Shown piece after piece: positions 37,324-48,335 of a stretch of 64,000 nucleotides of DNA. Source of the stretch: Agrobacterium pusense (lineage in GTDB: Bacteria; Pseudomonadota; Alphaproteobacteria; Rhizobiales; Rhizobiaceae); NCBI RefSeq assembly GCF_900102105.1, contig NZ_FNBB01000010.1, positions 62,001-126,000 on the forward strand. The letters run 5' to 3'. A program made the position numbers and the translations under genes. Position 1 is the stretch's first letter. Every line of letters begins with the position of its first letter. The notes beneath the pieces are model-generated. The model was not told the DNA's origin and ran no database searches. It was given only the letters and a program-made list of their open reading frames with translations.

Positions 37324-38550
37324 TTAGAGATCAAGAACCAGACGTTCCGGATCCTCGAGGCTTTCCTTGACGCGAACGAGGAAGGTCACGGCTTCCTTGC
37401 CGTCAACGATACGGTGATCGTAGGAGAGCGCCAGATACATCATCGGGCGAATGACGACCTGCCCGCCGATGGCGACCGGACGCTCCTGGATCTTGTGCAT
37501 GCCGAGAATACCCGACTGCGGTGCATTGAGGATTGGCGAAGACATCAGCGAGCCGTAAACGCCACCATTGGTGATGGTGAAGGTGCCGCCCTGCATGTCG
37601 GCCATGCCGAGCGAACCATCGCGCGCCGCCTTCGCAAGACGGCCGAGTTCCTTTTCGACGCCGGCGATGGAAAGCTGGTCGGCATCGCGGATGACCGGAA
37701 CGACAAGACCCTTGTCCGTGCCGACAGCCATGCCGACGTGACAATAGTTCTTGTAGATGATGTCCGTGCCGTCGATTTCGGCGTTGACGGCAGGCAGTTC
37801 CTTCAGCGCGTGGGTCACGGCCTTGGTGAAGAAGCCCATGAAGCCGAGCTTGACGCCATGCTTTTTCTCGAAAACGTCCTTGTAACGGTTACGCAGGTCC
37901 ATAACCGCGCTCATGTCCACTTCGTTGTAAGTGGTGAGCATGGCGGCAGTGTTCTGCGCGTCCTTGAGGCGCTTGGCGATGGTCTGACGCAGGCGCGTCA
38001 TCTTCACACGCTCTTCGCGAACCTGATCCTGTTCGGCGGAAACCGGACGCGGTGCAGCAGCAGGAGCCGGAGCGGCCGGAGCCGAAACGCCCTTGGCGAC
38101 AGCAGCGAGCACATCGCCCTTCAGCACCTGGCCACGCTTGCCGGAACCGTCGACCTGATCGGCAGACAAGTTGTTTTCAGCAAGCAGCTTGCCAGCGGCA
38201 GGTGCCGGCGGCATAGCGCTGGCGGCAGAAGCAGCGGGAGCCGGAGCGGCGGCCGCGGCAGCAGCAGGCTTTGCCGGTTCGGCAGCCGGTGCGGAGGTCG
38301 CAGCGCCGGCAGCACCTTCGGCGATCTGGCCGAGAAGCGCGTCGAGCCCAACGGTCTCGCCGTTCTGCGCAACGATTTCAGTCAGAACGCCAGAGGCAGG
38401 CGCCGGGACTTCGACGGTAACCTTGTCGGTTTCCAGTTCAACGAGAGGTTCGTCGGCCTTGACGGTGTCGCCGACCTTCTTGAACCAGGTGCCGACGGTC
38501 GCTTCGCTAACGGATTCGCCGAGGGTTGGTACGCGGATTTCAGTGGCCAT
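37324..38550 (-). CDS. sucB: 2-oxoglutarate dehydrogenase E2, dihydrolipoyl succinyltransferase
   Basis: The 408 residues contain a lipoyl domain (1-77, lipoyl Lys43 in [12 protein letters not shown]), an Ala/Pro-rich swinging linker, a peripheral subunit-binding domain (about 118-153, [20 protein letters not shown]), a second Ala/Pro linker, and the acyltransferase core with catalytic His379 in [12 protein letters not shown]. Only one lipoyl domain is present, as usual for this enzyme. It follows odhA at the end of the mdh-suc operon. Confidence 0.97.
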   Translation of the reverse strand: MATEIRVPTLGESVSEATVGTWFKKVGDTVKADEPLVELETDKVTVEVPAPASGVLTEIVAQNGETVGLDALLGQIAEGAAGAATSAPAAEPAKPAAAAAAAPAPAASAASAMPPAPAAGKLLAENNLSADQVDGSGKRGQVLKGDVLAAVAKGVSAPAAPAPAAAPRPVSAEQDQVREERVKMTRLRQTIAKRLKDAQNTAAMLTTYNEVDMSAVMDLRNRYKDVFEKKHGVKLGFMGFFTKAVTHALKELPAVNAEIDGTDIIYKNYCHVGMAVGTDKGLVVPVIRDADQLSIAGVEKELGRLAKAARDGSLGMADMQGGTFTITNGGVYGSLMSSPILNAPQSGILGMHKIQERPVAIGGQVVIRPMMYLALSYDHRIVDGKEAVTFLVRVKESLEDPERLVLDL

Positions 38551-38603
38551 GATCTAGTTCCGTTATTCAGGTGTCTTTTTTGCGGGGCGATGCGGGAGAG
38601 TTC

Positions 38604-41600
38604 TCACTCTCCCAGCGCGTCTTCCAGGAACGCAGCAAGCTGCGCCAGATGCTTGGACATCAGGCCGGTCGCCGGAGAGGCGGCAGCCGGACGGCCCGTG
38701 TAACGGACCTTCTGGTACTTGGCGTCGATATGCGCCAGGACCCATTCCAGGTAAGGGTCGATAAACGACCACGCACCCATGTTCTTCGGCTCTTCCTGGC
38801 ACCAGACCATCTCCGCATTGCGGAAGCGCGACAGCTCGTTGATGAGTGCCTTGGCCGGGAACGGATAGAGCTGTTCGATACGCAGCAGATAGATATCGTC
38901 GATGCCGCGCTTCTCACGTTCTTCCAGCAGATCATAATAGACCTTGCCCGTGCACATGACGACACGGCGGATTTTCGAATCCTTCTGCAGCTTGATCGGG
39001 CCGTCCTTGATGACTTCAGCATCGTCCCACAGGAGACGGTGGAAGGAGGACTCGCCTGCAAGCTCGGCCAGCGAAGAGGTGGCGCGCTTGTGACGCAGCA
39101 GCGACTTCGGCGTCATCAGGATCAGCGGCTTGCGGAAGTCGCGCTTCACCTGGCGGCGCAGGATGTGGAAATAGTTTGCCGGCGTCGTGCAGTTGGCAAC
39201 CTGCATGTTGTCTTCCGCGCACATCTGCAGCCAGCGCTCCAGACGGGCGGACGAATGTTCCGGACCCTGGCCTTCGTAACCATGCGGCAGAAGGCAGACC
39301 AGACCGGACATGCGCAGCCACTTGCGTTCACCCGACGAGATGAACTGGTCGAACACCACCTGTGCGCCGTTGGCGAAGTCGCCGAACTGGGCTTCCCAGA
39401 GCGTCAGCGCATTCGGACGGGCGAGCGAGTAACCATATTCGAAACCAAGGACGGCTTCTTCCGAAAGCATCGAGTTGATGACTTCGTAACGGGCCTGCGT
39501 CGGCGCGAGGTTCGCGAGCGGGATGTAACGCTCTTCGGTTTCCTGATCGTAGAGAACCGAATGGCGCTGCGAGAAGGTGCCGCGTTCGCAATCCTGACCG
39601 GAGAGGCGGATCTTGTGGCCTTCGACGGCGAGCGAACCGAAAGCAAGCGCTTCCGCCATCGCCCAATCGATGCCTTCGCCGGTCTCGACCATCTGCGAGC
39701 GGTTTTCCATGAAACGCTGGATCGTTCGGTGGGCGTTGAAACCCTCGGGAATGGTCGACAGTTTCTTGCCGATTTCCTTCAGCTGCTTCATCGGCACGCC
39801 GGTCTTGCCGCGACGCTGCTCATCCGCATTGTCGGCGGCACGCAGGCCGGACCACTGACCGTCCAGCCAGTCGGCCTTGTTCGGCTTGTAGGACTGCCCC
39901 GCCTCGAATTCCTGCTCGAGATGGGCGCGCCAGTCGGCCTTCATCTTTTCGAATTCGCCTTCGCTGAGCAGGCCTTCGGCGATCAGACGGTCGGCATAGA
40001 TGCGCGCGACGGTCTTGTGGCCGCGGATGACCTTGTACATCTTCGGCTGCGTGAACGCCGGCTCATCGCCTTCGTTGTGGCCGAAGCGGCGGTAGCAGAA
40101 CATGTCCACGACGACGGGCTTGTGGAACTTCATGCGGTATTCGGTGGCAACCTTGGCCGCATAGGTCACAGCTTCCGGATCGTCACCGTTGACGTGGAAG
40201 ATCGGCGCTTCGATCATCTTGGCGACGTCGGACGGATAGGGCGACGAACGGGAGAAGGCCGGGTTCGTCGTAAAGCCGATCTGGTTGTTGATGATGAAGT
40301 GCATGGTACCGGCAACGCGGTGACCGCGCAGGCCGGAGAGGCCGAGAATTTCAGCAACCACGCCCTGGCCCGCAAAAGCGGCATCGCCGTGCAGAAGCAG
40401 CGGCAGAACCTTGGCGCGCTCGGAAAGCGGAATGACATCGCCTTCCCACACCTTGGCCAGCTGGTCCTGCTTGGCACGGGCCTTGCCCATGACGACAGGG
40501 TTGACGATTTCAAGATGCGACGGGTTGGCCGTCAGCGACAGGTGAACCTTGTTGCCGTCGAACTCGCGGTCCGAGGAGGCACCGAGGTGATACTTCACGT
40601 CACCCGAACCTTCGACGTCGTCTGGCTTGAACGAACCACCCTTGAACTCGTGGAATACGGCGCGGTGCGGCTTGCCCATGACGTTGGTCAGAACGTTCAG
40701 GCGGCCGCGGTGGGCCATGCCGAGAACGACTTCTTCGAGACCTTCCTGGCCGCCGCGCTTGATGATCTGCTCGAGCGCCGGGATCAGCGATTCACCGCCA
40801 TCGAGGCCGAAACGCTTGGTGCCCTTGAAACGCACGTCGAGGAACTGCTCATAACCTTCGGCTTCGACCAGCTTTGACAGAATGGCCTTCTTGCCTTCGG
40901 CCGTGAAAGCAACGCCCTTGTCCGGACCTTCGATGCGCTCCTGAATCCAGGCCTTCTCTTCCGGGCTGGACATGTGCATGAATTCGACGCCGATAGTGGA
41001 GCAATAGGTGCGCTCCAGAATATCGATCATCTCGCGCACGGTCGCATATTCGAGGCCGAGCACGTTATCGATGAAAATCTTGCGGTCGTAATCGCTTTCT
41101 TCAAAGCCGTAGGACTTCGGCGAAAGCTCGTTATAGTCCTCGACGGCAACGGCAATACCGAGCGGATCGAGCTTGGCATGCAGGTGGCCGCGCATGCGGT
41201 AGGCGCGGATCATCATGATAGCGCGAACGCTGTCGCGGGTCGCCTGCAGCACTTCGGCTTCGCTGACCGGCTTGCCGGTATCGGCGCTCTTGGCCTCAGC
41301 CTTTGCCTGAACCTTCTTTTCGATGGCCTTTTCGACCGTGGTCCAGTTGCCATCAAGTGCGGAAACCAGGTCGCCATTTGCCGGGATTGGCCAGTTGGCA
41401 CGCTTCCAGGAGGCGCCCTTGGCCGCCTTCTTCACATCTTCCGGATTATCGGACAGTGCCTTGAAGAAGCTCTGCCACTCCGGCGACACGGAAGAGGGAT
41501 CCTCTTCGTACCGGGCATAGAGCTGCTCGATATAGGCTGCATTCGCGCCGTCCAGAAACGACGTGATCTGAAACTGCTCGTTCGCTTCTTGCCTTGCCAT
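38604..41600 (-). CDS. sucA: 2-oxoglutarate dehydrogenase E1 component
   Basis: With the start at 41600 (MARQEANEQFQITSFLDGAN) the protein has 998 residues, the usual rhizobial length. It contains the N-terminal E1 segment that binds the complex (ANAAYIEQLYARYEEDP), the thiamine diphosphate region with VVLGMAHRGRLNVL, LLHGDAAFAGQG and HVNGDDPEAVTYAA, and the transketolase-like C-terminal domain (LLPHGYEGQGPEHSSARLER). An upstream 33-residue extension overlaps the structured spacer and is not conserved in style. It decarboxylates 2-oxoglutarate to feed succinyl-CoA to SucCD and HemA. Confidence 0.97.
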   Translation of the reverse strand: MARQEANEQFQITSFLDGANAAYIEQLYARYEEDPSSVSPEWQSFFKALSDNPEDVKKAAKGASWKRANWPIPANGDLVSALDGNWTTVEKAIEKKVQAKAEAKSADTGKPVSEAEVLQATRDSVRAIMMIRAYRMRGHLHAKLDPLGIAVAVEDYNELSPKSYGFEESDYDRKIFIDNVLGLEYATVREMIDILERTYCSTIGVEFMHMSSPEEKAWIQERIEGPDKGVAFTAEGKKAILSKLVEAEGYEQFLDVRFKGTKRFGLDGGESLIPALEQIIKRGGQEGLEEVVLGMAHRGRLNVLTNVMGKPHRAVFHEFKGGSFKPDDVEGSGDVKYHLGASSDREFDGNKVHLSLTANPSHLEIVNPVVMGKARAKQDQLAKVWEGDVIPLSERAKVLPLLLHGDAAFAGQGVVAEILGLSGLRGHRVAGTMHFIINNQIGFTTNPAFSRSSPYPSDVAKMIEAPIFHVNGDDPEAVTYAAKVATEYRMKFHKPVVVDMFCYRRFGHNEGDEPAFTQPKMYKVIRGHKTVARIYADRLIAEGLLSEGEFEKMKADWRAHLEQEFEAGQSYKPNKADWLDGQWSGLRAADNADEQRRGKTGVPMKQLKEIGKKLSTIPEGFNAHRTIQRFMENRSQMVETGEGIDWAMAEALAFGSLAVEGHKIRLSGQDCERGTFSQRHSVLYDQETEERYIPLANLAPTQARYEVINSMLSEEAVLGFEYGYSLARPNALTLWEAQFGDFANGAQVVFDQFISSGERKWLRMSGLVCLLPHGYEGQGPEHSSARLERWLQMCAEDNMQVANCTTPANYFHILRRQVKRDFRKPLILMTPKSLLRHKRATSSLAELAGESSFHRLLWDDAEVIKDGPIKLQKDSKIRRVVMCTGKVYYDLLEEREKRGIDDIYLLRIEQLYPFPAKALINELSRFRNAEMVWCQEEPKNMGAWSFIDPYLEWVLAHIDAKYQKVRYTGRPAAASPATGLMSKHLAQLAAFLEDALGE

Positions 41601-41682
41601 TGTGTTCTTGCGGACTTGTCCGTCCGCCTCCTCGATGCCGTTAGGGCCGTTCGACCGGCCTGCCGCTCTGATTATTGCTGTC

Positions 41683-41698
41683 TGCCGCCGGGGCGGCA
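41683..41698 (-). other. Hairpin in the sucD-sucA spacer
   Basis: TGCCGCC-CC-GGCGGCA (minus strand) is a perfect 7 bp palindrome in the 176 bp between sucD and sucA. A second small stem GGCCG/CGGCC lies nearby (about 41645-41660). No T tract follows, so a processing site or attenuating structure is more likely than a full terminator. Confidence 0.5.
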
Positions 41699-41776
41699 TG
41701 CCGTCTGTTTGTCTTCTTGCGGCATCGGGCAGCGCGAGCCTGAAGCCGCGCCGCCCGTTACCGGTTTCATGTGGTC

Positions 41777-42679
41777 TCAGCCCTTGAGGACTTCAACCAG
41801 CGTCTTGCCGAGGCGCGCCGGGGAAGGCGAAACCTTGATGCCCGCTGCTTCCATGGCAGCGATCTTGGATTCCGCATCGCCCTTGCCGCCGGAAACAACA
41901 GCACCGGCGTGGCCCATGGTGCGGCCCTTCGGAGCCGTACGGCCTGCGATAAAGCCGGCCATCGGCTTCTTGCGGCCCTTCTTGGCTTCGTCGATCAGGA
42001 ACTGCGCCGCATCTTCTTCAGCCGAACCGCCAATTTCGCCGATCATGATGATCGACTGCGTGGCGTCGTCAGCGAGGAACATTTCCAAGACGTCGATGAA
42101 CTCGGTGCCCTTGACCGGGTCGCCGCCGATGCCGACAGCCGTCGTCTGGCCGAGGCCTTCGTTGGAGGTCTGGAACACGGCTTCATAGGTCAGCGTGCCG
42201 GAGCGCGAAACGATACCGACCGAACCCTTGCGGAAAATGGAGCCCGGCATGATGCCGATCTTGCATTCTTCCGGCGTCAGGATGCCGGGGCAGTTCGGGC
42301 CGAGCAGGCGGGACTTCGAACGGTCGAGGCGAGCCTTGACGCGAACCATGTCCATGACCGGAATGCCTTCGGTGATGCAGGTGATGAACGGAATTTCCGC
42401 ATCGATGGCTTCGATGATCGCGTCTGCTGCACCTGCCGGCGGAACATAGATCACGGATGCATCTGCACCGGTCTTTTCCTTGGCTTCGGCAACCGTTGCG
42501 AAGATCGGCAGGGTTTCGCCCTTGGAACCGGTCCAGGTTTCGCCACCCTTCTTCGGATGAATGCCGCCGACCATCTGCGTGCCGTAATAGGCAAGCGCCT
42601 GTTCGGTGTGGAAGGTACCGGTCTTGCCGGTCAGACCCTGAACGAGGATCTTGGTGTCTTTATTAACGAGAATAGACAT
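41777..42679 (-). CDS. sucD: Succinyl-CoA synthetase alpha subunit
   Basis: The 300-residue subunit has a CoA-binding Rossmann domain ([20 protein letters not shown]), the conserved [18 protein letters not shown], and the phosphorylated His257 in [17 protein letters not shown]. With SucC it interconverts succinyl-CoA and succinate with nucleotide triphosphate formation. It follows sucC after 17 bp. Confidence 0.97.
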   Translation of the reverse strand: MSILVNKDTKILVQGLTGKTGTFHTEQALAYYGTQMVGGIHPKKGGETWTGSKGETLPIFATVAEAKEKTGADASVIYVPPAGAADAIIEAIDAEIPFITCITEGIPVMDMVRVKARLDRSKSRLLGPNCPGILTPEECKIGIMPGSIFRKGSVGIVSRSGTLTYEAVFQTSNEGLGQTTAVGIGGDPVKGTEFIDVLEMFLADDATQSIIMIGEIGGSAEEDAAQFLIDEAKKGRKKPMAGFIAGRTAPKGRTMGHAGAVVSGGKGDAESKIAAMEAAGIKVSPSPARLGKTLVEVLKG

Positions 42680-42696
42680 TATTTCCGGTCCCTCAA

Positions 42697-43890
42697 TTAG
42701 CCGTTGATCGCCGCGACGATCTTCTTGGCTGCGTCGTCCAGATCGTCAGCAGCCGTAATCGCAAGGCCCGATTCATTCAGAAGCTTCTTGCCAAGTTCGA
42801 CGTTGGTGCCTTCGAGGCGAACAACGAGCGGAACCTGCAGACCGACTTCCTTCACCGCGGCGATAACGCCCTCGGCGATAACGTCGCACTTCATGATGCC
42901 ACCGAAGATGTTGACGAGGATGCCCTCGACCTTCGGGTCGGCAGTGATGATCTTGAAAGCTGCCGCAACCTTCTCCTTGCCGGCGCCGCCGCCGACGTCG
43001 CAGAAGTTTGCCGGCTCCTTGCCGTAAAGCTTGATGATGTCCATGGTGGCCATCGCAAGACCTGCGCCGTTGACCATGCAGCCGATATTGCCGTCGAGGG
43101 CGACGTAAGCGAGGTCCCACTTGGAGGCTTCGATTTCCTTGGCGTCTTCTTCGGTCTCGTCGCGCAGCGCCTTGACGTCGTCATGGCGGAACATGGCGTT
43201 GCCGTCGAAGGAAACTTTGGCGTCGAGAACGCGCAGATGGCCATTTTCCATGACGATCAGCGGGTTGATCTCGAGGAGAGCCATGTCCTTCTCGCTGAAG
43301 GCCTTGTAAAGGATCGGGAAGAGCGACTTGGCATCTTCGGCAGCAATGCCGTCGAGCTCAAGCGCCTTGGAGATCGCAGCAACGTCGGCATCGGAAACGC
43401 CCTTTTCAGGGTTGATGGCGATGGTGTGGATCTTCTCAGGTGTATCGTGAGCCACGGCTTCGATGTCCATGCCGCCTTCAGTGGAAACCACGAAAGCAAC
43501 CTGGCCGACCGAACGGTCAACCAGCAGCGAGCAGTAGAGTTCGCGGGCAATGTCAGCGCCGTCTTCGATGTAGAGGCGGTTAACCTGCTTGCCGGCATCG
43601 CCCGTCTGGGCCGTTACCAGCGTGTTGCCGAGCATGTCCTTCGCGTGGGAAACGACTTCTTCGATGGACTTCGCCAGACGAACGCCGCCCTTGGCATCCG
43701 GGCCGAGCTCCTTAAACTTGCCCTTGCCGCGGCCACCAGCATGGATCTGGCTCTTGACGACGTAGAGCGGGCCGGGAAGCTGCTTTGCGGCAGCTTCGGC
43801 TTCTTCGACCTTGAGAATGGCAACGCCTTCAGCAACCGGCGCGCCGTAGCCCTTCAGAAGAGCCTTGGCCTGATATTCGTGAATATTCAT
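42697..43890 (-). CDS. sucC: Succinyl-CoA synthetase beta subunit, ADP-forming
   Basis: The 397 residues comprise an N-terminal ATP-grasp domain ([37 protein letters not shown]) and a C-terminal CoA-ligase domain ([39 protein letters not shown]). It provides the nucleotide site of the enzyme. It follows mdh after 33 bp in the operon. Confidence 0.97.
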   Translation of the reverse strand: MNIHEYQAKALLKGYGAPVAEGVAILKVEEAEAAAKQLPGPLYVVKSQIHAGGRGKGKFKELGPDAKGGVRLAKSIEEVVSHAKDMLGNTLVTAQTGDAGKQVNRLYIEDGADIARELYCSLLVDRSVGQVAFVVSTEGGMDIEAVAHDTPEKIHTIAINPEKGVSDADVAAISKALELDGIAAEDAKSLFPILYKAFSEKDMALLEINPLIVMENGHLRVLDAKVSFDGNAMFRHDDVKALRDETEEDAKEIEASKWDLAYVALDGNIGCMVNGAGLAMATMDIIKLYGKEPANFCDVGGGAGKEKVAAAFKIITADPKVEGILVNIFGGIMKCDVIAEGVIAAVKEVGLQVPLVVRLEGTNVELGKKLLNESGLAITAADDLDDAAKKIVAAING

Positions 43891-43923
43891 GGAATAATCC
43901 CTGTTTGGAACCGCTTGAAGTTG

Positions 43924-45006
<1,083 letters not shown>

Positions 45007-45024
45007 TCAATCGTTTAGATCAAT

Positions 45025-45050
45025 ATTTTCTTACGTAAACGTAAGAAAAT
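45025..45050. promoter_or_regulatory. Perfect 11 bp AT-rich inverted repeat between zapE and mdh
   Basis: ATTTTCTTACG-TAAA-CGTAAGAAAAT is an exact dyad 15 bp after the zapE stop and 138 bp before mdh. It lacks a GC core or T tract, so it is a better operator candidate than an intrinsic terminator. It contains the octamer TTACGTAA (45031-45038), which also occurs upstream of sdhC. Confidence 0.5.
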
Positions 45051-45064
45051 GCGTCACGAAAGTG

Positions 45065-46228
45065 TCAAACTTTCTGCCGTTTTTCTTGATGAAGCGCCAG
45101 ATAATCGGCGCTACGCATTTCAAACAGACGCGAGGCGGTGCGATCGAACTCGAAACCTTCCGTTCCCTTGCGTTTGCCGAGCAGGTCTTCCGGCATAGCG
45201 GCTGCCGACGCGAACAGCCTGACGCTGTGATCATAAAGCGCGTCGATGAGGATGATGAAACGCTTGGTTTCGTTCCGTTTGTCCGCGTTCAAAAATGGAA
45301 TGTGGTCGATGAAGACCGTGTCGAAACGATTGGCGATGGCAAGGAAGTCGGAAGCCCCGAGCGGCTTCTCGCAAAGGTCGGAAAAGGAAAAACGCGCCAC
45401 ACGGCCGCTGGCGCGCGGCACCAGGATGGAACGACCCTTCATGGGTATCTCGGTTGGTGCAACAAGGTGCCCGCCGGTCATGTGCCGCCACGCCATATCC
45501 ATCGCCTGATCGGCCGCGCCATCAAGCGGCGTCACATAGACCGGCAGGCTTTCCAGCTTCTCCATCCGATAATCGGTGGGACTGTCCAGCGTCACCACCT
45601 CCACATGCTTCTTCAGCAGCTCGACAAAGGGCAGGAACAGGCCGCGATTGAGACCATCCTTATAGAGATTGTCCGGAACGACATTGGAGGTCGTCACCAA
45701 TGTGCAGCCATTGGCGAAGAGCTCGCTGAATAGCCGCGCGAGGATCATCGCATCAGCAATATCCGTCACGGTGAATTCATCGAAACACAGGAGTTCGGCC
45801 TCCGCCAGAAGCTGGGCAGCGACAGGCGGAATCGGATCGGCCTGTTTGGTCTCGCCATTCTTCAGCTTCTGCCGGTGCTCATGCACACGATTATGCACAT
45901 CCGCCAGGAATTCATGAAAATGGCAACGCCGCTTGGAAGAAACGGGCGCCATTTCGTAAAACATGTCCATTAGCATCGTCTTGCCGCGGCCGACACTGCC
46001 ATAGACATAAAGCCCTTTCACCGTCGTTGCTGGACCGGCCTTGCGTGCGAACATCCAGCCGAGCGCGCTCTTCTTCTTGGCAGGCTTGCGGGCCTTCAGA
46101 TCGGCGAGAATTCTGTCGAGATGGGCCGCCACACCAAGCTGGGCGGCATCGGCCTGCAAGGTGCCAGCTGCCGTCAATGCGTTGAGCTGTTCAACGACAC
46201 TATGATTGTAATCAGGCAATGGCTTCAT
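45065..46228 (-). CDS. zapE: Cell division ATPase ZapE (AFG1-like)
   Basis: The 387-residue AAA-type ATPase has Walker A YGSVGRGKTMLMD (77-84), the Walker B-like LCFDEFTVTDIADAM, and the family signature FHEFLADVHNRVHEHR. E. coli ZapE interacts with the division ring, and AFG1/LACE1 relatives act in mitochondrial protein quality control. Start 46228 (MKPLPDYNHSV) is preferred; an ATG 10 codons upstream is possible. Its position between omp19 and mdh suggests co-transcription toward the TCA genes is possible. Confidence 0.93.
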   Translation of the reverse strand: MKPLPDYNHSVVEQLNALTAAGTLQADAAQLGVAAHLDRILADLKARKPAKKKSALGWMFARKAGPATTVKGLYVYGSVGRGKTMLMDMFYEMAPVSSKRRCHFHEFLADVHNRVHEHRQKLKNGETKQADPIPPVAAQLLAEAELLCFDEFTVTDIADAMILARLFSELFANGCTLVTTSNVVPDNLYKDGLNRGLFLPFVELLKKHVEVVTLDSPTDYRMEKLESLPVYVTPLDGAADQAMDMAWRHMTGGHLVAPTEIPMKGRSILVPRASGRVARFSFSDLCEKPLGASDFLAIANRFDTVFIDHIPFLNADKRNETKRFIILIDALYDHSVRLFASAAAMPEDLLGKRKGTEGFEFDRTASRLFEMRSADYLALHQEKRQKV

Positions 46229-46297
46229 GAAAAGACGCCCCGGTCGCGGATGCAGCACGGAACCCGCGACGAATGGAATGGCTTAGAGCAGAATGAA

Positions 46298-46318
46298 CGT
46301 TCCGGCTGCACCGGAACG
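46298..46318 (-). terminator. Stem-loop just after the omp19-like gene
   Basis: CGTTCCGG-CTGCA-CCGGAACG is a perfect 8 bp stem two bases beyond the stop codon. On the minus strand TTCATTCTGCTC follows, a weak T-rich tail. Similar GTTCCGG stem-loops recur in rhizobial intergenic DNA, so it may be repeat-derived. Confidence 0.6.
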
Positions 46319-46320
46319 AC

Positions 46321-46920
<600 letters not shown>

Positions 46921-46994
46921 TTATCGTAAAGCGATTTGGTTAAAGAAGTTCTACCAGAACATTTGGCCATTATCCGATGACCATAATGCCGCCG

Positions 46995-47477
46995 CTAGCT
47001 GTCCTTTTTTGTCTCTAGGTACTGTGGCACTGTCATATCCCAAAGCTCTTTTTCGCGCATTTCTTCCATACTCTTATGGAACAATTCGCGACTAGTTGGT
47101 TTATGAGCCTTTGAATTCTCTTCTGCTGGAACAGCCTGATTTTCAAAATATTCTCTGACGGTCACAAACCTACCGTCCTTCCTGACCAACTTAGATCGGT
47201 TTCCCGAACTGATTCTGATCGGTATAAACTCGGGGTAACCAGAGGCAGCAAACATATCAGCTTGATCATTATCGGGCCTGCACGATACCGCAACACGACC
47301 GGCCAACACCATCAGCCCGAGATCAATTAAGTCCTCTTGCTCTTGTTGATCTATGTTGGGAAAACGTTCCTTGAATATCGTTACGACTTCAAGAGAATTT
47401 GTACCCTCTTTAGATTTCTCGGACGTAATTTCCCATAACTGAGATTTAGTACGAGCTGCACGCGATCTTCTTGCCAT
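46995..47477 (-). CDS. Low-GC orphan protein of unknown function
   Basis: The 160-residue product (MARRSRAARTKSQLWEIT...) starts at 47477. I do not recognise the family. The N-terminus is basic (several Arg/Lys), the middle has a helical acidic stretch (FPNIDQQEQEDLIDLGLMV), and there is no signal peptide or membrane segment. By my count several 60-base lines here are 35-38% GC and one is 55%, against roughly 60% for neighbours. That points to recent acquisition. It sits between sdhB (63 bp) and the omp19-like gene, and its codons favour A/T endings unlike the flanking genes. Confidence 0.6.
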   Translation of the reverse strand: MARRSRAARTKSQLWEITSEKSKEGTNSLEVVTIFKERFPNIDQQEQEDLIDLGLMVLAGRVAVSCRPDNDQADMFAASGYPEFIPIRISSGNRSKLVRKDGRFVTVREYFENQAVPAEENSKAHKPTSRELFHKSMEEMREKELWDMTVPQYLETKKDS

Positions 47478-47540
47478 ATAGATGCCCTCGAATCGGGTTG
47501 AATGACGAAGCATACCACAACTCGAGAGCATATTTTTTAG

Positions 47541-48320
47541 TTAGACGCGGCGCTCAACCATCATCTTCTTGATTTCCGCAATCGCCTTGGCCGGGTTCAA
47601 GCCCTTCGGGCAAGCCTGCGCGCAGTTCATGATCGTATGGCAGCGATAGAGACGGAACGGGTCCTCGAGATTGTCGAGACGCTCGCCGGTCGCCTCATCG
47701 CGGCTGTCGATCAGCCAGCGATAGGCCTGCAGCAGAACGGCCGGACCCAGATAACGGTCGCCATTCCACCAGTAGCTGGGACAGGACGTGGAGCAGCAGG
47801 CGCAGAGAATGCACTCATAAAGACCGTCCAGCTTCAGGCGATCCTCATGGCTCTGCTTCCATTCCTTGGCGGGTGTGGGCGAAACCGTCTTCAGCCAGGG
47901 CTCGATCGAGCGGTGCTGGGCGTAGAAGTTCGACAGGTCAGGAACAAGGTCCTTCACGACAGGCATATGCGGCAGCGGATAAACCTTCACCGTGCCGTTG
48001 ATCTCGTCCATGCCCTTGGTGCAGGCGAGCGTATTGGTGCCGTCGATGTTCATCGCGCAGGAACCGCAGATGCCTTCGCGGCAGGAGCGGCGTAGCGTCA
48101 GCGTCGGGTCGATGTTGTTCTTGATGTAAAGAAGCGCATCGAGAACCATCGGTCCGCAATCATCGACATCTATATAGAAAGTGTCGATGCGCGGGTTCTG
48201 GCCGTCATCCGGGTTCCAGCGATAGACGCGGTATTCGCGCACATTCTTGGCACCATCCGGCTTCGGCCAGACTTTGCCTTCGTTGATCTGGGAATTCTTG
48301 GGGAGAGCAAGTTCAACCAT
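47541..48320 (-). CDS. sdhB: Succinate dehydrogenase iron-sulfur subunit
   Basis: The 259-residue subunit carries three Fe-S clusters: a 2Fe-2S site in [16 protein letters not shown] and LAC, then 4Fe-4S and 3Fe-4S sites in [16 protein letters not shown] and [17 protein letters not shown]. It passes electrons from SdhA to ubiquinone. It follows sdhA by 15 bp and ends the sdhCDAB operon. Confidence 0.98.
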   Translation of the reverse strand: MVELALPKNSQINEGKVWPKPDGAKNVREYRVYRWNPDDGQNPRIDTFYIDVDDCGPMVLDALLYIKNNIDPTLTLRRSCREGICGSCAMNIDGTNTLACTKGMDEINGTVKVYPLPHMPVVKDLVPDLSNFYAQHRSIEPWLKTVSPTPAKEWKQSHEDRLKLDGLYECILCACCSTSCPSYWWNGDRYLGPAVLLQAYRWLIDSRDEATGERLDNLEDPFRLYRCHTIMNCAQACPKGLNPAKAIAEIKKMMVERRV

Positions 48321-48335
48321 ATCCAGTTCCTCAAA

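Noticed and set aside
38571-40877. 768-codon ORF antisense to sucA
   Set aside because: It lies entirely inside the sucA coding region, opposite strand, has no recognisable motif, and reflects GC-rich third-position bias. The sucA frame has clear family motifs.
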